NCBI GenBank assembly: GCA_023389035.1
Contig: JAEWFC010000034.1
Location: 1 to 5,236 of the forward strand
Direction of reading: 5' to 3'
Length of the DNA: 5,236 bases
DNA from: Acidobacteriota bacterium
GTDB taxonomy: Bacteria > Acidobacteriota > Blastocatellia > Pyrinomonadales > Pyrinomonadaceae
The position numbers and the translations under genes were made by a program. Each line of letters opens with the position of its first letter. Position 1 is the first letter of the stretch. Positions 1 through 4,118 of this stretch are shown here, one piece after another. Below the pieces are notes generated by a model. The model made no database searches. It saw nothing but the letters and a program-made list of their open reading frames with translations, and had not been told where the DNA came from.

Positions 1-87
1 CAACTTGCCTTACAGCAGTACAAAGAACAGCAGAAATTAGAACGAGAGCAACAGAAAACAATGAAGTTTAGAGGGATGAGCCGATGA
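1..87 (+). CDS. mobA: mobA 3' end (duplicate view across the circle junction)
   Basis: The first 28 codons of the window, from the in-frame QLALQQYKEQQKL to the TGA at 85-87, repeat the last 28 residues of the complete mobA at 4274-5203. It is not a separate gene or a pseudogene. It is the tail of the same relaxase seen again because the circle was opened inside it. Confidence 0.93.
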   Translation, partial: QLALQQYKEQQKLEREQQKTMKFRGMSR

Positions 88-120
88 CACCTGATGAAAA
101 AAAGTTATATGCACTGATGG
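1..120. repeat. Left copy of the 120-bp terminal direct repeat
   Basis: Bases 1-120 are identical to 5117-5236. The repeat runs through the end of mobA and the start of the next gene without respecting gene boundaries. That is what an assembler leaves at the ends of a circular contig, so it is best read as one locus seen twice and not as a biological repeat. The implied circle is 5116 bp. Confidence 0.95.
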
Positions 121-584
121 CAGTCGCAGAACAACAGCAGAATTTAGTTAATCAGGCTGTCAAAGAGCTTCAAATCACGAAAGAACACATTCAAAGCACT
201 ATTGCTGGGCAAACCCACCATACTGTATCAAAAGCGGTAAATGAGGGCTTACAGGACGGTACAGCAGAACTTATTAAGACCGCTAAAGCACTTGGACGCT
301 TGAAAAACTCGATTGAATCAGCCAGTGATCAATTTTCATGGAAGTTAATCACCACTTTCTTAGGTGTTTTTTCAGTTTTCATACTGACTATGACATGGTT
401 ATTTGCATCTTATATTAAGCCTTTAGAGAATATTCCAAAGATCGAGAGTTTAAAGCAGCAAGGTATTCAGTTTGATATTCAAAGTTGTGCCGTTGGAGAA
501 GAGTCCAAGCCTTGCGTCCGAGTGATGAAAGAGCAGTGTGGCTATGGGAAGCATGGGGATTTATGCGTTATTGACCCCAAATAG
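84..584 (+). CDS. MobB-like single-pass membrane protein of the mobilisation operon
   Basis: The protein has 166 residues. The N-terminal part (about 1-80) is predicted mostly helical, rich in Gln, Lys and Glu, with coiled-coil character. One transmembrane helix lies at about 87-111 (WKLITTFLGVFSVFILTMTW), followed by a tail of about 55 residues with four cysteines (135, 144, 152, 161) that could form disulfides if it faces the periplasm. The ATG overlaps the mobA stop as ATGA, and GAGGG at 71-75 lies 8 bases upstream, so the start is well supported and translation is probably coupled to mobA. Small proteins with a coiled coil plus one membrane helix accompany relaxases in other mobilisable plasmids, such as MobB of RSF1010 and MbeB of ColE1, where they help relaxase function or contact with the transfer channel. 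The role here is inferred from position and architecture; I recognise no sequence family. Confidence 0.8.
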   Translation: MTPDEKKLYALMAVAEQQQNLVNQAVKELQITKEHIQSTIAGQTHHTVSKAVNEGLQDGTAELIKTAKALGRLKNSIESASDQFSWKLITTFLGVFSVFILTMTWLFASYIKPLENIPKIESLKQQGIQFDIQSCAVGEESKPCVRVMKEQCGYGKHGDLCVIDPK

Positions 585-612
585 CTGAATCTGAAAATGA
601 AGGCTCTAAGCA

Positions 613-640
613 CTCATTTATAATTTTTATTATGTTTAAA
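613..640 (+). other. Weak XerC/XerD (dif-like) site candidate
   Basis: TTATGTTTAAA at 630-640 resembles a XerD arm (consensus close to TTATGTTAAAT). Exactly six bases upstream, CTCATTTATAA at 613-623 ends in the ATAA typical of XerC arms but otherwise matches poorly, about 6 of 11 positions. The geometry (11-6-11) is right, and Xer sites are common on Acinetobacter plasmids. In such AT-rich DNA this could be chance. Confidence 0.22.
619..624 (+). promoter_or_regulatory. Possible -10 box for the 271-codon gene
   Basis: A perfect TATAAT lies 41 bases upstream of the preferred ATG at 666. No good -35 hexamer is seen at the expected distance; the sequence there is near ATGAAG. It may be a weak or activated promoter, and read-through from the mob operon is also possible because no terminator separates the two. 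It overlaps the dif-like candidate. Confidence 0.35.
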
Positions 641-665
641 ATTAGTGGAAGTTAAGGAAATTATT

Positions 666-1481
666 ATGTTAAAGCAATCAAGTTTAGAAAGAACAGAGTT
701 TAAGGAAGAAGAACTTGCGCCCATTAAAAAGCTTGATTTGAATGATTTGAAAGTTCCTATGCCTAAAAACCTTGATCAGTTACTGATTTGGACATCCGAA
801 CTTGCTCAATATAATTATGCTCAATTCCTTGACCAATCCGAACAGCTAAAACTTGTTGATGAAGACAACCTGGAAGAACAGGCGGAAATCAGTCAGAAGC
901 TTAGGTTCTATAGAGGTAATGCGCTTATAGAAAACCAAATCAAAGATTTCTATTTGAAAAAGTTACTTGATCAAGGGGAGGCAACAGTCAAAGGTTATAT
1001 TAAAAGTCCGACTAAGAAAAATACCCGATATGCTGTAATTTCTTATCATGACTATGATTTTGTAAGCTTTGCTACTCCAGAGATTCTTAATAAATTTCCA
1101 GCCGATCTCATCAATTTCGTGCAAAAGGAAACACCTAAGACATTAGCGGACATATATCCTGAAGAAGCCGTGTTCTTATCAGCTATCAAAAAATTTATAA
1201 AACCTTTTAAAGAACAGTATAAAAAATTGGCTGATAAGAACAGGGAAATTAAGGAGCACAATACAGTTGCTCATAAAATTTATATAAAAATTAAAAATAA
1301 GGAAGCAACTCTGCAAAAGCCAACAGAGTCAAAGCCTAAAGAATCTAGTCCAAAGACTACTGAAAATAGTGCTGTCCCAGTAGAGATGAAGCAGGGAACC
1401 ATTCAGAAAAATATGGCTCCACAAGAAAAGCCACTTACTGTGATTAAGAAGCGAAAATTTGCTTTAAACAAGGATAAGTAA
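666..1481 (+). CDS. Lysine-rich protein of unknown function, possible plasmid maintenance gene
   Basis: I do not recognise this protein. The preferred start is ATG 666, because AAGGA at 654-658 sits 7 bases upstream; a GTG at 645 would add seven residues but lacks a good ribosome site. The product has 271 residues, no cysteine, no signal peptide and no membrane segment. Residues about 1-190 look folded and mostly helical, with an aromatic stretch RYAVISYHDYDFVSF near 121-135. Residues about 215-258 are low-complexity (Lys, Pro, Ser, Thr, Glu) and probably disordered, and the end is strongly basic (KKRKFALNKDK), as in some nucleic-acid-binding proteins. It shows no HUH motif and no obvious Rep_3 winged-helix pattern. 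It lies between the mob operon and the structured non-coding region and ends 23 bases before a strong terminator. A role in replication or copy control is possible but rests only on position. Confidence 0.8.
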   Translation: MLKQSSLERTEFKEEELAPIKKLDLNDLKVPMPKNLDQLLIWTSELAQYNYAQFLDQSEQLKLVDEDNLEEQAEISQKLRFYRGNALIENQIKDFYLKKLLDQGEATVKGYIKSPTKKNTRYAVISYHDYDFVSFATPEILNKFPADLINFVQKETPKTLADIYPEEAVFLSAIKKFIKPFKEQYKKLADKNREIKEHNTVAHKIYIKIKNKEATLQKPTESKPKESSPKTTENSAVPVEMKQGTIQKNMAPQEKPLTVIKKRKFALNKDK

Positions 1482-1504
1482 CTTGTAATGTAAAATTCTA
1501 AACA

Positions 1505-1540
1505 AAAACCCCTCTAAGTCTTGCAACTTAGAGGGGTTTT
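1505..1540. terminator. Strong intrinsic terminator, probably bidirectional
   Basis: A perfect 15-bp inverted repeat (arms 1505-1519 and 1526-1540, loop 1520-1525) has a CCCCTC/GAGGGG core and is flanked by A4 on one side and T4 on the other. It begins 23 bases after the stop of the 271-codon gene. The A and T tracts let it work in both directions, so it also shields that gene from leftward transcription and insulates the structured region that follows. Confidence 0.9.
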
Positions 1541-1562
1541 CAAGTAAATTCAGCGGTACGCA

Positions 1563-1590
1563 GTTATTTGATGCTACAACATCAAGTAAC
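1563..1590 (+). repeat. Hairpin at the 5' side of the structured region
   Basis: GTTATTTGATG (1563-1573) pairs with CATCAAGTAAC (1580-1590), 11 pairs with one G-U, around loop CTACAA. The same left arm is also perfectly complementary over 10 bases to CATCAAATAA at 1719-1728, so two mutually exclusive folds are possible. Confidence 0.65.
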
Positions 1591-2064
1591 GAAGATCATA
1601 AGGTTTGACGACCGTTATGATTTCACCAAAAGGCTTGTACCTGAACTCTATTTTCACAATAAACAGTGTTTATATCAAGCCTCAAAATGATAAGTCTTCG
1701 TTAATTCGTGTTTTAAACCATCAAATAAGCATCCTAGATCGAGCTTTGCCCGCTTCTGCGTGTCCGTTTTACGGTCGGCATGCATTACGTGTGGTAGGAA
1801 TAAGTGTCACTGGCGTATTGTAGCTATAGTCGAAAGGCTAAACCGCTTACAGGGGAACTTCACATAGGCGGAGCGTTGGGAGTAGTTACATAGGACTTGT
1901 TAAGTTGCATGTTGGGGAAACCCTCGCAGAGATACAGGCAATGTAACGACAGGGAGCGCGTGGAGCGAGGTGCAAGACTTTGAGTCCTTGTCTGCATAGT
2001 CAGCAAAACTATGTGCGGATACGACCGATATACGTGGCTCCGAAGCCAAATATATACAGGTAAA

Positions 2065-2127
2065 TCGGCAATACTTAGGGGATAGGTCATTTTTTTAAAT
2101 GACTGCCCTTAGGGTGAGTATTGCCGA
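2065..2127 (+). repeat. Long hairpin I of the structured region
   Basis: The outer stem is TCGGCAATACT (2065-2075) with AGTATTGCCGA (2117-2127), 11 perfect pairs. Inside it, AGGG (2077-2080) can pair with CCCT (2106-2109), and GTCATTT (2086-2092) pairs with AAATGAC (2097-2103) around a T4 loop. This gives one extended rod. Confidence 0.8.
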
Positions 2128-2128
2128 A

Positions 2129-2211
2129 ACTCTCTCAACCGTTCACCAAAGCCAAAGCACGAAGTGCGACGCTTTGGGGGCGAGTTGAGAGAGTGAGAAC
2201 ATTTTCTTTTT
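2129..2211 (+). terminator. Long hairpin II plus T-rich tail, possible 3' end of the RNA
   Basis: ACTCTCTCAAC (2129-2139) pairs with GTTGAGAGAGT (2184-2194), 11 perfect pairs. Inside, CCAAAGC (2146-2152) pairs with GCTTTGG (2171-2177) and GCAC/GTGC (2157-2160, 2164-2167) closes on GAA. On the plus strand it is followed by ATTTTCTTTTT (2201-2211), so it could terminate a rightward transcript, although the tract begins several bases after the stem. It could also stop leftward read-through from ppa, which has no better terminator of its own. Confidence 0.5.
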
Positions 2212-2224
2212 AGGAGGTTGTTTA

Positions 2225-2260
2225 GTGGAGGTTTACATTTTTAGCTTATTTTTTGCTTAG
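2225..2260 (+). CDS. Eleven-codon reading frame behind a perfect ribosome-binding site
   Basis: TAGGAGG at 2211-2217 is an ideal Shine-Dalgarno sequence, and 7 bases later a GTG (2225) opens VEVYIFSLFFA before a TAG at 2258. The frame ends two bases before the end of the convergent ppa gene. It could be a tiny hydrophobic peptide, a leader, or the preserved start of an older gene whose body was replaced when the fluoride operon arrived. The site may also be coincidental. Confidence 0.25.
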   Translation: MEVYIFSLFFA

Positions 2261-2261
2261 G

Positions 2262-2786
2262 CTATTTATGATTTTTTATTGCTTTAATTATTTCCATTCT
2301 TGCTTCTTCAATATTTCCCCAACCGTTAAATTTCATCCATTTGCCTTTTTCTAAATCTTTATAGTGTTCAAAGAAATGTTTCATTTGATCTAATTGAAGC
2401 TGAGGAAGGTCATTCAGATCTTTAACATTGTCATATAGGGGGGTGAGCTTAGAATGAGGTACAGCAATTATCTTTGCATCAATACCTGCTTCATCTTCCA
2501 TATACATGACTCCAACAGGGCGACTGCGAATTACTGATCCTACAGCAACTGCATGTGGAGCTATTACAAATACATCTAATGGATCACCATCCTCACTTAA
2601 TGTCTGAGGGATATAACCGTAATTAGAAGGATAAGACATTGCTGTACTTAGGAAACGATCAACTAATAATGCATCATATTCTTTATTTACTTCATACTTG
2701 ATGGGTTTAGTATTTGCAGGGATTTCTATGATGCTATTAAAGTCATCTGGCGGATTAATACCTGCTTTAACATTTTTAAAACTCAT
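2262..2786 (-). CDS. ppa: Inorganic pyrophosphatase, family I
   Basis: This soluble cytoplasmic enzyme hydrolyses pyrophosphate to two phosphates with Mg2+ and so drives biosynthesis forward. At 174 residues it is full length for the bacterial hexameric family I enzyme (about 175). The signature DGDPLDV is at 66-72. The active-site set known from the E. coli enzyme is present one position later: E21, K30, E32, R44, Y52, Y56, D66, D68, D71, D98, D103, K105, Y142 and K143, so it should be active. The start is supported by GAAGG 7 bases upstream. It lies 26 bases after crcB and has no promoter of its own that I can see, so it should share the fluoride-controlled transcript. Fluoride inhibits pyrophosphatases, and ppa-type genes are known members of fluoride-riboswitch operons. 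It is probably an extra copy backing up a chromosomal enzyme (inference). Confidence 0.97.
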   Translation of the reverse strand: MSFKNVKAGINPPDDFNSIIEIPANTKPIKYEVNKEYDALLVDRFLSTAMSYPSNYGYIPQTLSEDGDPLDVFVIAPHAVAVGSVIRSRPVGVMYMEDEAGIDAKIIAVPHSKLTPLYDNVKDLNDLPQLQLDQMKHFFEHYKDLEKGKWMKFNGWGNIEEARMEIIKAIKNHK

Positions 2787-2812
2787 TGTTTTACCTTCTA
2801 ATATTTGAACTA

Positions 2813-3193
2813 TTAATGATTTGTAAAAAATTGATAGGAAAGAATTCCTAGCACAGTGAAGATCAGTGAACCAATTACATGAATGGCTATTGTTGAGATA
2901 GCATATTCAAGCTTTGAAGCTTGTAGCAATTCAACAATTTCAATTGAAAATGTTGAAAATGTCGTTAAAGCACCGCAGAAGCCTGTAACAACAAATAATT
3001 TATAATTAGGACTTATTGAACTGTTTGAAAAAAATGATACAGCTAACCCTATAATGAAAGCACCGATTAAGTTAACAATCACTGTTCCAAATGGAATATT
3101 TTCAAAAACTCTATTAAATCTCAGACTTATGCCCCAACGAAGCCAGGCACCAATTACAGAACCGAGAGCAATTGATAAAAGAGAAAAATACAT
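2813..3193 (-). CDS. crcB: Fluoride ion channel CrcB/Fluc
   Basis: CrcB (Fluc) proteins are small inner-membrane channels that let fluoride out of the cytoplasm. They work as antiparallel dual-topology dimers, and a single gene, as here, implies a homodimer. The 126 residues match the family length and form four membrane helices, at about 4-22, 35-56, 66-88 and 98-121. Family motifs are visible: GSVIGAWLRWG (11-21), GTVIVNLIGAFIIG (36-49) with the pore asparagine N41, and GFCGALTTFSTFS (71-83), which carries the Na+-site/TM3-break region and phenylalanines F79 and F82 of the fluoride pathway. The ATG at 3193 has AGGAG a few bases upstream. It is the first gene of the operon, behind a fluoride riboswitch, and ppa follows. 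Everything needed for function appears intact. Confidence 0.97.
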   Translation of the reverse strand: MYFSLLSIALGSVIGAWLRWGISLRFNRVFENIPFGTVIVNLIGAFIIGLAVSFFSNSSISPNYKLFVVTGFCGALTTFSTFSIEIVELLQASKLEYAISTIAIHVIGSLIFTVLGILSYQFFTNH

Positions 3194-3195
3194 GT

Positions 3196-3215
3196 CTGCT
3201 CCTAGTTATGAGCAG
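3196..3215 (-). promoter_or_regulatory. Hairpin sequestering the crcB ribosome-binding site
   Basis: CTGCTC and GAGCAG form a perfect 6-bp stem around ATAACTAG on the minus strand. The crcB Shine-Dalgarno AGGAG lies half in the loop and half in the 3' arm, ending a few bases before the ATG at 3193. This is the expected form of a translational expression platform for the riboswitch about 95 bases upstream. How the aptamer would open it is not obvious from the sequence. Confidence 0.6.
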
Positions 3216-3253
3216 CAAAAGATATATAAATAACTTTATGAAGGGAAAACATA

Positions 3254-3315
3254 GCGTAGCTCCATTTTGTAAAAGCAGAGCACGCAACTACGTACCCTGC
3301 TTGAGGGAAACGTAG
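3254..3315 (-). promoter_or_regulatory. Riboswitch expression-platform hairpins
   Basis: Directly after the aptamer, CTACGT (3315-3310) and ACGTAG (3293-3288) enclose CCCT/AGGG around loop CAAGC. The first base of this stem is also the last base of the aptamer pseudoknot strand, so the two folds touch. A second hairpin, GCGTGCTC (3285-3278) with GAGC and ACGC (3262-3254, one bulged base), follows and is trailed by TATGTTTT. Neither has a convincing U-tract, so they are not called as a standard terminator. They may tie ligand state to the ribosome-site hairpin. Confidence 0.45.
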
Positions 3316-3366
3316 GTATCATCAGCCAGAATTGGCGGTTTGTATAAGGAGGATAGCCATCTCCTT
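3310..3366 (-). promoter_or_regulatory. Fluoride riboswitch (crcB motif)
   Basis: Read on the minus strand, the aptamer shows the hallmarks of the crcB motif in order: GGAGATGG with closing CTCC (P1, 3364-3361 with 3351-3348), the linker ACAAACC, a hairpin GCCA-ATTC-TGGC, then CTGATGATACCTACG. The layout closely follows the Pseudomonas-type fluoride riboswitches. The pseudoknot between the P1 loop (GGCTATC) and GATACC forms only with one bulged C. These aptamers bind fluoride with Mg2+ ions and switch the downstream gene on. Position upstream of crcB-ppa fits exactly. Confidence 0.95.
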
Positions 3367-3376
3367 TAAGCTGAAA

Positions 3377-3404
3377 ATTTTAAGCCTATAATTTTAAATA
3401 TCAA
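3377..3404 (-). promoter_or_regulatory. Sigma70-type promoter of the crcB-ppa operon
   Basis: On the minus strand, TTGATA (3404-3399) and TAAAAT (3382-3377) are separated by 16 bases, each one mismatch from consensus. Transcription would begin near 3370, only a few bases before the riboswitch P1 stem, which is the right place. No terminator separates it from the upstream mobC-like gene, so some read-through is possible. Confidence 0.6.
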
Positions 3405-3429
3405 TTTTTTTTTTAAAAGTTGTTTAATT

Positions 3430-3852
3430 CTAAGATTTTTTACGTTGATTTAGAGTTTCTTGTCCTAAATCCTTCCAAATTTTCCATTTCATATCATTTG
3501 GGTCTATTTCAGCAGTTTTAAGCAGAATTCCAAGTAATTCGGCTGGGTCACGCTGATCTAGGTTAGCAATTTCAAAAAGTGCGCCTAATTGAATGAGATG
3601 ACGTGTACGAGCTTTACGTTCAGCTTCTTTTTCTGCATTCAGTAATTTTCTAACTGCAACTTTTTGCTTATTTGCTCGATCTATGGCTTTTTCAGCTTTG
3701 ATCAAGGCATTGATCTTTTTCTCTTGGTCGGGTGTTCTGTACTGAATTTTGGCTAATTCAAGTAAAAGTTTTTGAGCATCACTAGGATTCTTTAAAGCAG
3801 AAATATAGGTGATTTTTTCAGACAGCCAATCATTATTCATATTCAATTCCAT
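3430..3852 (-). CDS. mobC: MobC/TraD-like oriT accessory protein
   Basis: The protein has 140 residues from ATG 3852, or 136 from ATG 3840. The second start has GGAA 6 bases upstream while the first has no clear ribosome site, so 3840 may be the true one. It is soluble and very rich in Lys, Glu and Ala, with a long helical, coiled-coil-prone middle (about 43-80). A conserved-looking block ERKARTRHLIQLGALFEIA at 78-96 resembles the RKxRTRxLIxLG signature of TraD/MobC-type mobilisation proteins (TraD of Ti plasmids and related MOBQ systems). Such proteins bind near oriT, help the relaxase open the DNA and often repress the mob promoters. Its place fits: it is transcribed away from mobA with oriT between them, as in RSF1010. 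Family assignment rests on motif and context. No terminator is seen after it. Confidence 0.75.
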   Translation of the reverse strand: MELNMNNDWLSEKITYISALKNPSDAQKLLLELAKIQYRTPDQEKKINALIKAEKAIDRANKQKVAVRKLLNAEKEAERKARTRHLIQLGALFEIANLDQRDPAELLGILLKTAEIDPNDMKWKIWKDLGQETLNQRKKS

Positions 3853-3891
3853 TAATTCAGATACCGCAAAAGCACAGGCTCAATACTCAAA

Positions 3892-3944
3892 GAACGATAA
3901 CAAAATATTTACGTTCGAGTAACGTAATTTTGTTAAAGTCGTTC
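3892..3944. repeat. 53-bp interrupted palindrome between mobC and oriT
   Basis: Three stem blocks are stacked: GAACGA/TCGTTC (3892-3897, 3939-3944), TAACAAAA/TTTTGTTA (3898-3905, 3928-3935) and TTACGTT/AACGTAA (3909-3915, 3921-3927), with small bulges TAT and AAG and centre CGAGT. That makes 21 paired bases. It lies 40 bases upstream of the mobC-like start and is a good candidate operator or binding site for that protein or the relaxase. Confidence 0.85.
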
Positions 3945-3965
3945 TAGAGATTGTCGCCTGTACTT

Positions 3966-4026
3966 CCATCAAAAATTTGATGGCGCGCTTAGACGTTTCT
4001 CAATTTCATTGAGAAACCTAAGCACG
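3966..4026 (-). other. oriT, RSF1010-like (MOBQ), nic read on the minus strand
   Basis: Read on the minus strand, a perfect inverted repeat of GTTTCTCAAT and ATTGAGAAAC (4017-4008, 4004-3995) is followed after GTC by TAAGCGCGCCAT (3991-3980). RSF1010 oriT has GTTTCTC/GAGAAAC, a 3-base spacer and TAAGTGCGCCCT; ten of these twelve nic bases match and the spacing is identical. Cleavage would be expected around GCG/CC (near 3985), by analogy. The hairpin extends through CTTAG/CTAAG (3988-3992, 4018-4022), and a further perfect repeat CCATCAAA/TTTGATGG (3966-3973, 3976-3983) abuts nic. Its position between mobC and mobA agrees. Confidence 0.88.
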
Positions 4027-4045
4027 TTAGGGACTTCATCCCTAA
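4027..4045. repeat. Short inverted repeat beside oriT
   Basis: TTAGGGA (4027-4033) and TCCCTAA (4039-4045) form a perfect 7-bp stem around CTTCA. It directly follows the oriT hairpin on the mobA side. It is probably part of the transfer-origin or mob control region, but its function is not evident. Confidence 0.7.
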
Positions 4046-4054
4046 AACCCTGAA

Positions 4055-4097
4055 ACTTCTTTTTTCCTTCAATTCAAAATTGAAGGAAAAAAGAAGT
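4055..4097. repeat. Perfect 20-bp inverted repeat upstream of the mob operon
   Basis: The arms 4055-4074 and 4078-4097 are exact reverse complements with a 3-base spacer CAA; one strand of each arm is nearly pure pyrimidine or purine (ACTTCTTTTTTCC, GGAAAAAAGAAGT). It ends 9 bases before the AGGAG that serves the 51-codon gene. No T-run follows it on the plus strand, so a normal terminator is unlikely. Possible roles are an mRNA leader hairpin, a protein-binding site, or a single-strand replication start used during transfer. Confidence 0.92.
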
Positions 4098-4118
4098 ACC
4101 AAAGCTAGGAGCAATAGC

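Larger units (their letters stand above)
1541..2211 (+). ncRNA. Gene-free, densely structured region: candidate non-coding RNA / replication origin
   Basis: No credible coding frame covers this stretch, yet it is rich in complementary segments. Examples are 1563-1573 with 1580-1590; 1659-1664 with 1668-1673; 1827-1831 with 1836-1840 (GAAA loop); 1885-1891 with 1941-1947; 1914-1916 with 1921-1923 (GAAA loop); 1922-1927 with 1965-1970; 1976-1979 with 1983-1986; 1995-2000 with 2008-2013; 2035-2039 with 2044-2048; then two long hairpins at 2065-2194. GNRA loops appear only when the plus strand is read, and the region ends in a T-rich tract (2201-2211), so a plus-strand transcript is favoured. Because no replication protein is recognisable on the plasmid, a primer or control RNA at the origin is the leading idea. 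I match it to no known RNA family, and both 5' end and promoter are unknown. I saw no iterons or DnaA box. Confidence 0.5.

Noticed and set aside
645..665. GTG start adding seven residues to the unknown 271-residue protein
   Set aside because: ATG 666 has AAGGA 7 bases upstream; the GTG has no comparable site.
1052..1261. Minus-strand frame of 69 codons
   Set aside because: It is fully inside the 271-codon gene on the opposite strand and has no ribosome site or family features.
666..1481. Rolling-circle (HUH) or Rep_3-type initiator
   Set aside because: No HxH motif with a downstream catalytic tyrosine and no recognisable winged-helix Rep pattern could be seen, and no iterons accompany it.
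1605..1823. Plus-strand frame of 72 codons in the structured region
   Set aside because: There is no ribosome site, the composition is unlike a protein, and the frame runs over many hairpin arms; it is better explained as non-coding.
1901..1970. Sequence match to the ColE1 RNA II origin
   Set aside because: Short shared words such as GAGATAC and ACAGG are present, but there is no alignable stretch; only a functional analogy is proposed.
1860..2090. Minus-strand frame of 76 codons in the structured region
   Set aside because: It has no convincing ribosome site, looks low-complexity and improbable as a protein, and overlaps the strongest RNA-like pairing.
3405..3414. T10 run as an intrinsic terminator
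   Set aside because: No stable GC-containing stem precedes it on either strand; it is more likely the A/T-rich DNA upstream of the crcB promoter.
4080..4118. Longer N-terminus for the small membrane peptide (start at 4080)
   Set aside because: The ATG lies in the arm of the perfect inverted repeat and has no ribosome site, while ATG 4119 has AGGAG at ideal spacing.
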